64,000 nucleotides of DNA from the NCBI RefSeq assembly GCF_900156655.1, contig NZ_FTOG01000010.1, positions 62,001 through 126,000 of the forward strand. The letters are read 5' to 3'. Position 1 is the stretch's first letter; each line of letters opens with the position of its first letter. Positions 26,414 to 34,507 of the stretch are shown piece by piece. The position numbers and the translations under genes are program-made. The notes beneath the pieces were generated by a model, which saw nothing but the letters and a program-made list of their open reading frames with translations, made no database searches and was not told the DNA's origin. This stretch comes from Rhodobacter aestuarii. GTDB lineage: Bacteria > Pseudomonadota > Alphaproteobacteria > Rhodobacterales > Rhodobacteraceae.

Positions 26414-28501
26414 ATGACAGTCGACCTGCGTCAATCGGATCGGCTCGGGCGTCTGAAAACTGCGCTCGGTGACGATGTTTTGGTTTTGCTCCGTTTCGAG
26501 GGCACCGACTATTTGAATGATCTGTTCGAGTATCGCGTGGAAGCGCTCTCGACCGATGCCGATATCAACTTCGATGATCTGATTGGCACGCATGCCACGG
26601 TGGAAATCGAAAACGGCGACGAGGACCGACCCTTCGATGGGATCGTGACGCGTGCGCGCTGGATTGGCCCAGGCGAAGGCGGGCACCGCTATGAGATGGT
26701 GCTGCGTCCGCGTGTTTGGTTGGCGAGCCTCCGGCGCAACCAGCGGATCTTCCACAATATGACCGTCGTCGACATTCTTGGCGAATTGCTGGGCGATTAT
26801 GGCGGTCTCGATGTTATGGTGATGCGCAACTATCCCGAACTCGAATATACCGTGCAATATCGGGAGAGTGATCTGGCCTTTGCGCGGCGCCAGATGGAGC
26901 GCTTCGGGATCAGCTTTCATTTCCTCCACGAAGTCGGCAATCACCGCATGGTGCTGACCGATGATCCAAGCGCCCATGAAACGATTGGCACGCGCGCCTA
27001 TGTTGGCTTTGACGCGCATCACCAATCTGATGAAGAACATTTCTGGAGTTGGGAAACCGAGCGGAACCTGACCACAGGCGCGATCAAGCTCACGGATTAC
27101 GAGTTCAAAAAGCCCAATCAGGCGATGGAAGTCGTGCAGCAGGGCGATGCGCAATATGCCGAAGGCTCGATTGAAAGCTTTGACTACCCCGGCGATTATC
27201 TGAGCCAAGGCGATGGGCGGGCGATGGTGCGGCTGGGCCTAGACCGTGCACGCGGCGGCGATGCCCGCGTGCGCGCCTCGGGCGATGTGGTGACGCTTGC
27301 GGGTGGGCTCCGGGTGACGCTTGGGAGCGAGCAAGGCAGCAATGGGAAGGTGCCGGGGCAGGGGGATAGCTACATCTGCCTGTCGGCGCATCATCGTTTT
27401 GTCGGCGAAGGCTATGCCACGTGCGGCGCAGATGCTGACGAGGTCGCCTTCCGGGGGGCTTATGTGCTGATCCCCGAAAAAAGCCCGCTGGCACCGCCTT
27501 TGCGCAGCCCTATTCCCTCGGTGCAGGGGCCACAAACCGCGAAAGTGGTGGGCGAAGGAGAGATTGACTGCGACGAGCATGGCCGGATTTTGGTGCAGTT
27601 TCACTGGGATCTGGACGGTGCATATTCGATGCGCTGCCGGGTCAGCCAAAATTGGGCGGGCGCGGGCTGGGGGGGGATGATCATTCCGCGCATCGGCATG
27701 GAAGTGGTGGTCGAATTCCTTGAAGGTGACCCGGATAAGCCGCTGGTCACGGGCTGCGTTTATAACGGGTCAAACACGCCGCCCTATGATCTGCCCGGCA
27801 AGAAAACCGTCAGCACGTGGAAATCCAACACCCATAAAGGCAGTGGGTATAACGAGTTCCGCTTTGAAGATGAGGCGGGCAGTGAAGAGGTCTTTATGCA
27901 TGCGCAAAAAGACCACAACACGGTGATCGAGAACGACGAAACCCACCAGATCGGCCATGACCGGGCGAAGACGGTTGGCAATGATCAGTCCGAGCAGATC
28001 GGCCATGATAAGTCGAGCACGGTGGGCAACGATAAGACAATTACTGTCGCAAACAATCATACTGAGTCCATCGGCCACGACATGGTTTTAACGGTCGGGA
28101 ACAACACGACCACGACCGTCGGCGCAAGTGCGACCACAACGATTGGGGCGGCTTCATCGCTTACGATTGGGGCGGATTCGGCGACAACTATCGGGGCCGG
28201 TTCGACCTATGTCGTGAGCAATGATGCGATTGAATCGATTGGGTCGTCACATAGTGTCAGCATCGGCAAAAGCGCGAGCGAAACCGTTGGCAAAAGTAAG
28301 ACGGTGGTGGTTGGCGATGAATTGGCGCTGATCGTCGGCAAAAGCCAATTGATCATGAAAAAAGACGGCACGATCACGCTGACGGGCAAGAACATCACCG
28401 TCACGGGGTCGGGCAATGCCACCATTACGGCCAAGGGCAAGATGGTGCTGAAGGCCAGTTCGACCGTGACGGTCAAAGGATCGAAAGTGCTGCAAAACTA
28501 G
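26414..28501 (+). CDS. vgrG: Type VI secretion tip protein VgrG (TssI)
   Basis: A 695-residue VgrG. Residues about 1-370 form the gp27-like part (VLLRFEGTDYLNDLFEYRVE, YRESDLAFARRQMERFGISF). Residues about 385-470 form the gp5-like OB domain (VQFHWDLDG, RVSQNWAGAGWGGMIIPRIG, VEFLEGDPDKPLVTG). The C-terminal 200 residues are Ser/Thr/Gly/Val-rich tandem units of about eight residues, as in the beta-prism needle. It forms the tip of the T6SS tube and carries effectors. No core T6SS genes are in the window, so this is an orphan vgrG. Confidence 0.96.
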   Translation: MTVDLRQSDRLGRLKTALGDDVLVLLRFEGTDYLNDLFEYRVEALSTDADINFDDLIGTHATVEIENGDEDRPFDGIVTRARWIGPGEGGHRYEMVLRPRVWLASLRRNQRIFHNMTVVDILGELLGDYGGLDVMVMRNYPELEYTVQYRESDLAFARRQMERFGISFHFLHEVGNHRMVLTDDPSAHETIGTRAYVGFDAHHQSDEEHFWSWETERNLTTGAIKLTDYEFKKPNQAMEVVQQGDAQYAEGSIESFDYPGDYLSQGDGRAMVRLGLDRARGGDARVRASGDVVTLAGGLRVTLGSEQGSNGKVPGQGDSYICLSAHHRFVGEGYATCGADADEVAFRGAYVLIPEKSPLAPPLRSPIPSVQGPQTAKVVGEGEIDCDEHGRILVQFHWDLDGAYSMRCRVSQNWAGAGWGGMIIPRIGMEVVVEFLEGDPDKPLVTGCVYNGSNTPPYDLPGKKTVSTWKSNTHKGSGYNEFRFEDEAGSEEVFMHAQKDHNTVIENDETHQIGHDRAKTVGNDQSEQIGHDKSSTVGNDKTITVANNHTESIGHDMVLTVGNNTTTTVGASATTTIGAASSLTIGADSATTIGAGSTYVVSNDAIESIGSSHSVSIGKSASETVGKSKTVVVGDELALIVGKSQLIMKKDGTITLTGKNITVTGSGNATITAKGKMVLKASSTVTVKGSKVLQN

Positions 28502-28613
28502 AGGGCAGGGCCCGATTTTCGGAGACAGGATTTGAGACCAAAAGGCAGTTCAGCGCGGGTGTTAAGAGCCGATCTGGCGTGCTGCGGTGGTGCCGGGGCG
28601 TGGAGCATGGGCC

Positions 28614-29723
28614 ATGCAGATTGATGCTTCACCGGGGTTGGTGACGGGCTTCACCCTTGGGCTTGACCCTGACGGGCGCGAAAATGTCGTGGTGGTGATC
28701 AAGCGGACCTATGCTTTCCCTTCTGCGCCGGATCGGCCCTGCACATTGGCTGACGTGCCCGAAGGGCTGGCCACGGCGGACACGTTTTGGGGCGCGCCCG
28801 GCTTTTCTTCCCCGCGTGACGAATCCGATTTTGCGCCGCGTAAGCCCTATTGCGATGTGCTGGTTGAGGCCGTGGCCCATGCGCCGGGGGGGCGGCTGGC
28901 ACGGCGCGTGCCAACCGGGCTGCGTCTTGGGAACCTGAGCAAACAGATTGACGTGGTCGGGGACCGGGTTTGGCAAGAGGCGGGGGCAAGGCCCACGATC
29001 TCTGAGGCGACGCCCTTCAACTTGATGCCCATCACCTATGACCGGGCTTTTGGCGGAGTGGATGCGCTTGATCCGGAAGATGATCCGCCCCCAGCTTACG
29101 CGAAAAACCCGGTCGGGCGTGGCTGGCATCAGCCCGGCAATCGCGGCCTGCTCGATGGTCAGCCGTTGCCCAATACCGAACAACCGGGCCGCCCTGTCAC
29201 CTTGCCGTGGGAGCATCACGCGCCGATGAGTTACGGCCCGCTTGGGCGCGGCTGGCCCGAGCGTCTTCGCCACGGCGGCACCTATGACCAAAACTGGATC
29301 GACAATGTCTTTCCGTTTTTGCCCGCCGATTTCGACCCGCGCTACCACCAAGCCGCGCCGCCTGATCAACAGATGCCTGCGCCAATCGGCGGCGAATTGG
29401 TCGAGCTTCATAACCTCACGCCAGAGGGTTACACGGCCTTTCCTCTTCCGAGCGCTGACATGCCAGTGCTGTTCGTGCGCGCCCGCGCGCCAGATGTCAG
29501 CACGCAGGCGATGCTGGATACGGTGGTGATCCGCCCTGCCGCGCGGCAGTTTAGCCTGACTTGGCGGGCATCGCTGCCGCTTACGCGCGATATTTTTGAA
29601 GTGCCGTCTTGCATCGTTGGGCCGCGCAGCCGCAGCTATTGGCGCGCCCGTGCTTTGGGCAAGGCTTACTATCCTTCGCTCGGGGCCTTGGTCGCGCAGA
29701 AAACCGCGGAGGAGGTCGAATGA
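28614..29723 (+). CDS. DUF2169-domain protein, T6SS effector adaptor
   Basis: A 369-residue protein with the DUF2169 pattern: VVVVIKRTYAFP near the N-terminus, LGNLSKQIDVVGDRVW, PFNLMPITYDRAFGGVD and NPVGRGW. In other bacteria such proteins help load specific PAAR-type effectors onto VgrG. GGAG lies 8 bases before the ATG at 28614. Its place between vgrG and the PAAR-toxin gene fits that role. It overlaps the next gene by 4 bases. Confidence 0.85.
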   Translation: MQIDASPGLVTGFTLGLDPDGRENVVVVIKRTYAFPSAPDRPCTLADVPEGLATADTFWGAPGFSSPRDESDFAPRKPYCDVLVEAVAHAPGGRLARRVPTGLRLGNLSKQIDVVGDRVWQEAGARPTISEATPFNLMPITYDRAFGGVDALDPEDDPPPAYAKNPVGRGWHQPGNRGLLDGQPLPNTEQPGRPVTLPWEHHAPMSYGPLGRGWPERLRHGGTYDQNWIDNVFPFLPADFDPRYHQAAPPDQQMPAPIGGELVELHNLTPEGYTAFPLPSADMPVLFVRARAPDVSTQAMLDTVVIRPAARQFSLTWRASLPLTRDIFEVPSCIVGPRSRSYWRARALGKAYYPSLGALVAQKTAEEVE

Positions 29724-30718
29724 GCGGGCTGGCGCTTTTGGGCTGCGGAATGTGCAGCGCGATTGGGCTGAACGCGCCTGCCGCCTGTGCCGCCTTCCGC
29801 GCGCGGCTCGATAATTTTACCGAGACACGGTTCATTTCGCAGGGGGGCGATTGGCTGCTCGGTGCGCAGGTGCCGCTACAGCAGCCTTTGCGCGGCACGG
29901 CGCGGTTGGTGGACCTAATCGCGGGGCCGATCCGGGAGTGCTTTGCACAGGCGCGTAGTCCCGCCGCTGAAATTCCAATCCTTCTTTGTCTTTCTGAAAC
30001 CCGGCGTCCCGGCCGCCGTCCGGGCTTTGACGAGGCTTTGCTCGAGGGGCTGATCGCGGCGCTTGATCTGCCTGGCCCGGAAATGTTGCGCCCTTACGCG
30101 TTTGGGCAGGTTGGCGGAGCCGTTGCTCTACGCGATGCTCGTGCGCTGATTGCCTCGGGCACGCCCGAGGTGATTGTCGCCGGGGTGGATAGCCTGCTCG
30201 AGGCGGGCGCCTTGAGGCACTACGATCATGCGGGCCGGGTGCTGAGCGAGAATAATCCGACCGGGTTTATGCCGGGCGAGGCGGGGGCTGCCGTGCTGCT
30301 TGGCGCGACAGGTGGGCCTTTGGTGCGCGGGATTGGTTTCGGAGTGGAAGAGGCCACGCTGGATTCCGGTCAACCTTTGCGGGCCGAGGGGATGGTCACC
30401 GCGATGCGGCAGGCGCTTGGGGAGGCGGGGCTGGACTACGGCCAGATTTCCTATCGCATCAATGATCTAACCGGCGAACAATATTATTTCCGCGAGGCGA
30501 CCTTGGCGCAAACGCGTTTGTGGCGAGGCAAAGGGGACCCGGAGCAAGTGTGGACGCTCGCCGATGGCATGGGCCACACCGGCGCCGCCGTGGTGCCGAG
30601 CGGCCTAGCGGTGGCGCTTACGGCGGCACGCAAGGGCTATGCGCCGGGGCCAATCGCGCTTTACCATGGGGCCGATGACAGCGGCCGACGCGCCGCCATT
30701 GTGATCGAAGCGGCTTAG
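29720..30718 (+). CDS. Beta-ketoacyl synthase-like protein, likely non-catalytic, in the T6SS island
   Basis: A 332-residue thiolase-fold protein. VIVAGVDSLLEAGALRHYD and FMPGEAGAAVLLG follow the ketosynthase pattern, and GHTGAA (285-290) matches a ketosynthase active-site His block. The nucleophile elbow, normally with Cys, reads FGQVGGAVAL (128-137) with no Cys. Condensing activity is therefore unlikely. Its place between the adaptor and the PAAR effector, with GGAGG before the ATG and 4-base overlap with the adaptor gene, suggests a structural or chaperone role. The function is not established. Confidence 0.75.
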   Translation: MSGLALLGCGMCSAIGLNAPAACAAFRARLDNFTETRFISQGGDWLLGAQVPLQQPLRGTARLVDLIAGPIRECFAQARSPAAEIPILLCLSETRRPGRRPGFDEALLEGLIAALDLPGPEMLRPYAFGQVGGAVALRDARALIASGTPEVIVAGVDSLLEAGALRHYDHAGRVLSENNPTGFMPGEAGAAVLLGATGGPLVRGIGFGVEEATLDSGQPLRAEGMVTAMRQALGEAGLDYGQISYRINDLTGEQYYFREATLAQTRLWRGKGDPEQVWTLADGMGHTGAAVVPSGLAVALTAARKGYAPGPIALYHGADDSGRRAAIVIEAA

Positions 30719-30734
30719 CGGGGGGAGGGAGGAC

Positions 30735-31808
30735 ATGAGCAACAATGTCTTTGCCAATGGACGCGAGCTTTCGTGCAAGGCGGGGTCTGGCAAGTCCATC
30801 TGCGCTTTCCCAGACGTTTGCATGACGCCTCCGGAATGCCCCGCGACGCCGCCCGGTGTTCCCGTGCCTTATCCGAATACGGGCATGACCACCGACACAA
30901 CGCAGGGCAGCCGCACGGTGAAGATCTCGAAAAAGGAGGTCATGCTCAAGAACCGCAGCTATTTCAAGAAATCGACGGGGGATGAGGCGGGCTCTGCCGC
31001 CAAGAAGGGCGTGGTTTCCTCGGTCAATCGCGGAAAAGTCTATTTCACCTCGTGGTCGATGGATGTGAAGATCGAGGGGGAAAACGCGGTACGCCACCTT
31101 GATATGACGACGCACAACCACGGCTCGCCTCCAAATACGCCGCCTTGGATGTTTTTGGATTCCATGAGTGCTCCGGGCAGGGTGGATAAAGATCATCCCT
31201 GTAAAGATGACATCAAAGACGCAAAGAAAGCCTGTAAGAAGGCAAAAAAGTATAAAACAAAGACAGGGCTGCCACGGTTGGATTGCTCTGAGGCCCCGGA
31301 TTGCGCAAAGAAAATGGCCTGCATTCTCGTCCCTAAAAAGAAAGATAAAGCCATGTGCTGTGCGCCCAATAACACGGGGCACCATATGATCGAGGATCAT
31401 TGGGTAAAGGGAAATTCAAATTTTCCGATGGCGCAGAAATCTGCGCAGCCGAACGGGTACAAGGAAGCCCCTTGTGTTTGTGTAAACAATGGTCGGACCA
31501 AGAAAGAACATGGGATATTCCATAGTGTCCAAGGGGTTTATGAAGAATCCTTCATGAAAGGGGGAAAGCGATACAAGGCAGATAAACCCAATGGTGGTTG
31601 GAACTACGGTGCAGCACGGCGCGCTACGTTGATTGCACATGCGCATGCTTTCGGACGCAATTGCACGCGTGGATGTCTCGAATCCCAGTTGGATGATTTT
31701 TATGGCGCGGATCGCGATCGGCCTTTGAATAAACCGCACAAGCAGGCAATCGAAAAGGCCACGCGACCCGATTACGAGAAAAAACATGGAGGACGGCCGA
31801 AGAAATGA
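30735..31808 (+). CDS. PAAR-like (DUF4150) T6SS effector with C-terminal GHH nuclease toxin
   Basis: A 357-residue protein. Residues 1 to about 140 match the DUF4150 PAAR-like spike (NNVFANGRELSCKAG, CMTPPECPATPPGVPVPYPN, DMTTHNHGSPPNTPPWMF). A Lys/Cys-rich linker follows. The C-terminal domain has NNTGHHMIEDHW, with GHH at 215-217, then EHGIFH and a late Trp-rich part, the layout of the Tox-GHH2 branch of HNH/EndoVII-type nucleases. It would be delivered on the VgrG tip to cut DNA of rival cells. The toxin half is visibly A+T-richer than its neighbours. GGGAGGACATG sets the start. Confidence 0.85.
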   Translation: MSNNVFANGRELSCKAGSGKSICAFPDVCMTPPECPATPPGVPVPYPNTGMTTDTTQGSRTVKISKKEVMLKNRSYFKKSTGDEAGSAAKKGVVSSVNRGKVYFTSWSMDVKIEGENAVRHLDMTTHNHGSPPNTPPWMFLDSMSAPGRVDKDHPCKDDIKDAKKACKKAKKYKTKTGLPRLDCSEAPDCAKKMACILVPKKKDKAMCCAPNNTGHHMIEDHWVKGNSNFPMAQKSAQPNGYKEAPCVCVNNGRTKKEHGIFHSVQGVYEESFMKGGKRYKADKPNGGWNYGAARRATLIAHAHAFGRNCTRGCLESQLDDFYGADRDRPLNKPHKQAIEKATRPDYEKKHGGRPKK

Positions 31809-32737
31809 GCGATGATTCTGGGGAAAAGGCAGAATATCATTTCACTGGCGGGCGTATCGATGATGATGGTCAGTCACTGGTGCTGACTGCGGTGCGTGAC
31901 GATATCGAGGAGGCGCTGGAAAAGCGCATGTACCTATTCTTCTATTACACTGGAGAATGGACAAAGTCCTACGTTGACAATCTGATCGCCGATATCCGCA
32001 GTTTTGATACGGAAGACGGGCCAACCCTGATCTCTGTCGCCCCTGACGGTGAAGTGATCAGGTCTATTCCAGAAGATGCGGATTACGCTCAAGTGGACCC
32101 AACCGACAATGGCCCTAATGATCTACGGGCTATTAAGGGTTTGTCGAAGTTAGGAAATACGCTGCTGTGTTATGGAATGCGGCGTCAGGTCTATCGCTCT
32201 GATCTGCGTGCGATGAGATGGGTGCGTGCCGACACAGGGGTTTTCGTGACCGAGAATGAGGATGAGGTCGCGGGTTTTCTGGGGCTCGATGGTACTTGGC
32301 CGGATAATTTGGTTGCGGTTGGGATGCAGGGGGATCTTTGGACCAAGCGCAAGAAATGGGTTCGGCGCGAGGTGCCTACCAACGTCAATTTAACTGGCGT
32401 GAAAATGCTCGAAGATGGTCGTGCAGTCGTATGTGGCGGTGCCGGTGTTGTTTTGATCGGGCGCGATGATACCTGGGACATCGTGCCAAATGACGCGACC
32501 GAAGCGAATTTTTGGGACATAGCGGAATTTAAGGGCAAGCTGTATCTTGCCGCAGAAACTGGAGGGCTATTCACCATCGAAGACGGTGCGGTGGTCGCGG
32601 TCGACCTGCCGAAAGGGATGATTGAAGATGTTTCGGCATTAGACGCCAATGCTGGCAAACTCCTGTTAATTGGGGACCAGCAGGTCGTCTGGTTCGACGG
32701 CGAATCTTGGACAGATCTTGAAGCACCGATCATCTGA
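31805..32737 (+). CDS. Putative immunity protein for the GHH nuclease toxin
   Basis: A 310-residue cytoplasmic protein (no signal peptide or membrane segment) not recognised as a named family. It is acidic and contains short repeating beta-type units such as NLVAVGMQGDLWTKRKKWVR, GVKMLEDGRAVVCGGAGVVL and GKLYLAAETGGLF, which suggest a beta-propeller-like fold. Its ATG overlaps the toxin stop (ATGA), and it shares the toxin's raised A+T content. Effector-immunity pairs are arranged exactly like this, so immunity is the best inference. No direct evidence exists in the sequence. Confidence 0.65.
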   Translation: MSDDSGEKAEYHFTGGRIDDDGQSLVLTAVRDDIEEALEKRMYLFFYYTGEWTKSYVDNLIADIRSFDTEDGPTLISVAPDGEVIRSIPEDADYAQVDPTDNGPNDLRAIKGLSKLGNTLLCYGMRRQVYRSDLRAMRWVRADTGVFVTENEDEVAGFLGLDGTWPDNLVAVGMQGDLWTKRKKWVRREVPTNVNLTGVKMLEDGRAVVCGGAGVVLIGRDDTWDIVPNDATEANFWDIAEFKGKLYLAAETGGLFTIEDGAVVAVDLPKGMIEDVSALDANAGKLLLIGDQQVVWFDGESWTDLEAPII

Positions 32738-32765
32738 GATGTTTCGCGGGACAAGGAGAGTTTAG

Positions 32766-33263
32766 ATGACCAAACACAAACCAATTCCGGCCCCCGCCAC
32801 GTCGGATGTGCCGGCACAGCCTAGCACCATCCACCTTGCGCAACTGGCTGCGTTTGAGGCGGATGGAACGCCATGTATCATATGTGAAGGGGTGCCACAC
32901 CCACGCCCTGCGCTCGCACTTGTCTCGTTGGGGATCGGCGATGTCGGGTGTCGGGTTGCAGTGTCGTTTAGTCTCGCGGGGGGCTCGGGAGGGCTGCAAC
33001 CGGTGATCCTCGGAAAAATCGTGGCTCCGCCCGTACCTTCGCCCACCCCCCTCCCCAACCTCAGTGGCCCCCCGGTCTCGGCCGAGGTTGATGGCCGCGA
33101 AGAACGGCTTGAGATCATGGGCGAACGCGAGATTGTTTTGCGCTGTGGCAAGGCTTCCATCACGCTCACCCGTGCGGGCAAGATCGTGTTGCGGGGCACC
33201 TATATTTGCAGCCGCTCTTCGGGGATGAACCGGATCAAGGGCGGTTCCGTGCAGCTCAATTGA
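32766..33263 (+). CDS. T6SS-associated DUF6484-like protein
   Basis: A 165-residue protein. A Pro/Ala-rich N-terminus leads to a beta-rich OB-like segment (LAQLAAFEADGTPCIICEG, VAVSFSL, LQPVILGKI) and a C-terminal part, LRCGKASITLTRAGKIVLRG, ending YICSRSSGMNRIKGGSVQLN. That ending is typical of proteins seen with VgrG/PAAR effectors and resembles VgrG tail strands. AAGGAG lies upstream. It probably acts in effector loading or stabilisation; the exact role is unknown. Confidence 0.68.
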   Translation: MTKHKPIPAPATSDVPAQPSTIHLAQLAAFEADGTPCIICEGVPHPRPALALVSLGIGDVGCRVAVSFSLAGGSGGLQPVILGKIVAPPVPSPTPLPNLSGPPVSAEVDGREERLEIMGEREIVLRCGKASITLTRAGKIVLRGTYICSRSSGMNRIKGGSVQLN

Positions 33264-33265
33264 CC

Positions 33266-34501
33266 ATGGCCGCGCATATCCCGCTGATGGTTGAAGTTCA
33301 TGCCGAGGAAGTGGCGATCCACTGGCTGCGGCGTGACTTGGCGGTTGATGCGCCGCATTATGACCGGAAATTCCTCTCCCGCCTTGATGAACGGATTGAG
33401 GCCAATCTGGACGGCCTGCGTGTGGCGGCGGCTGCGGGGCTTGAAACTGCACAGGCGGCTTTTGACGCGAACCAAGAGCCGGGAGAGGCGTTTGCGCTGG
33501 CCGTGTGCGCCTTTGAAACGGGCGATGAGGCCGCCATCGCGCAAGTGGTGGATGCCGTGGCAATCGACGGCACAGGGGCGTTGCGCCGTGCAGTTGCCTC
33601 GGCCGCGGGTTGGCTGGGTTCGGAGCAGATGGGGGCCCATATTCCACCGCTTTTGGAAGATATGCGCGCCACAGTGCGGGCGTTGGGGCTTGCCATTGCA
33701 TCGGTGCAGCGCGGCGCAATCGAGGTGCCGCTTGAAACGCTCCTGCAAGACCCGGTGCCAATGGTGCGTGCACAGGCGGCCAAATTGGCCGGGGTGACGG
33801 GGCGTAGCGATCTTGTGCCGCTTATTCGCCCCAGCAAGGATTTCGCGCCAGAGGTGGCGTTTGAACTGATCCGCGCGGCGGTCTTGTTGGGCGAGCGCGG
33901 GCGCCCGCTTGATGCGCTGCGGAGCCTTGCGGTTGGGCCCGGTGCGCGCACGCGAACTGCGTTGGAATTGGCGGTGCTCGCAAGTCCCATGGACGCTACG
34001 CAAAACTGGCTTGCAGGTCTGGGCCCCGAGGGGGCCGAAACCGTGGCGTTGGCGATTGGCTTGATGGGCCTGCCCGCACAGGTGCCGTGGCTCATTGAGG
34101 CGATGCGTGACCCAAAATTGGCGCGCCGCGCCGGCGAAAGCTTGAGCCTGATCACGGGCGTAGATTTGGCAGCACTGGATCTGGAGGGAAGCGCTCCAGA
34201 AGACTTCGATGAGGGGCCCAATGATGACCCCGAAGACGAGATGGTTGCGCTTGATCCGGACGAGGATCTGCCTTGGCCAGAGCCCGATCTGGTGGCCGAA
34301 TGGTGGGCGGGGGAAAGCGGGCGCTATGCCGCCGATGGCCGCTATTTTCTGGGCCAACCCGTTTCAGAGGCGGGCTTGGGGGAGGCTTTTGCGAAGGGAA
34401 CGCAGCGCCACCGGCGCATTGCGGCGCTGGCGCAAGTTTTGGCCAAGCCTGGGTCCGTGCTTCCGAATTGGCGGGCACGTGAAGCTTTGGTGCTTGGCTG
34501 A
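33266..34501 (+). CDS. TIGR02270-like HEAT-repeat protein of the T6SS island
   Basis: A 411-residue protein of alpha-helical repeats: ETGDEAAIAQVVDAV, MGAHIPPLLEDM, VPMVRAQAAKLAGVTGR and PAQVPWLIEAMRDPKLARRA are HEAT-like units. The C-terminal part has WWAGESGRYAADGRYFLGQP and RQRRIAALAQ-like RHRRIAALAQVLA, matching TIGR02270 proteins found with T6SS effector genes. The ATG is 2 bases after the DUF6484-like stop. It is the last gene of the island. A scaffold or adaptor role is inferred. Confidence 0.72.
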   Translation: MAAHIPLMVEVHAEEVAIHWLRRDLAVDAPHYDRKFLSRLDERIEANLDGLRVAAAAGLETAQAAFDANQEPGEAFALAVCAFETGDEAAIAQVVDAVAIDGTGALRRAVASAAGWLGSEQMGAHIPPLLEDMRATVRALGLAIASVQRGAIEVPLETLLQDPVPMVRAQAAKLAGVTGRSDLVPLIRPSKDFAPEVAFELIRAAVLLGERGRPLDALRSLAVGPGARTRTALELAVLASPMDATQNWLAGLGPEGAETVALAIGLMGLPAQVPWLIEAMRDPKLARRAGESLSLITGVDLAALDLEGSAPEDFDEGPNDDPEDEMVALDPDEDLPWPEPDLVAEWWAGESGRYAADGRYFLGQPVSEAGLGEAFAKGTQRHRRIAALAQVLAKPGSVLPNWRAREALVLG

Positions 34502-34507
34502 TTGGCT

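Noticed and set aside
27900-28490. Regular short repeats at the 3' end of vgrG, possibly a repeat array
   Set aside because: They are in-frame eight-residue units of the VgrG beta-prism tail, not spaced DNA repeats, and they differ in sequence.
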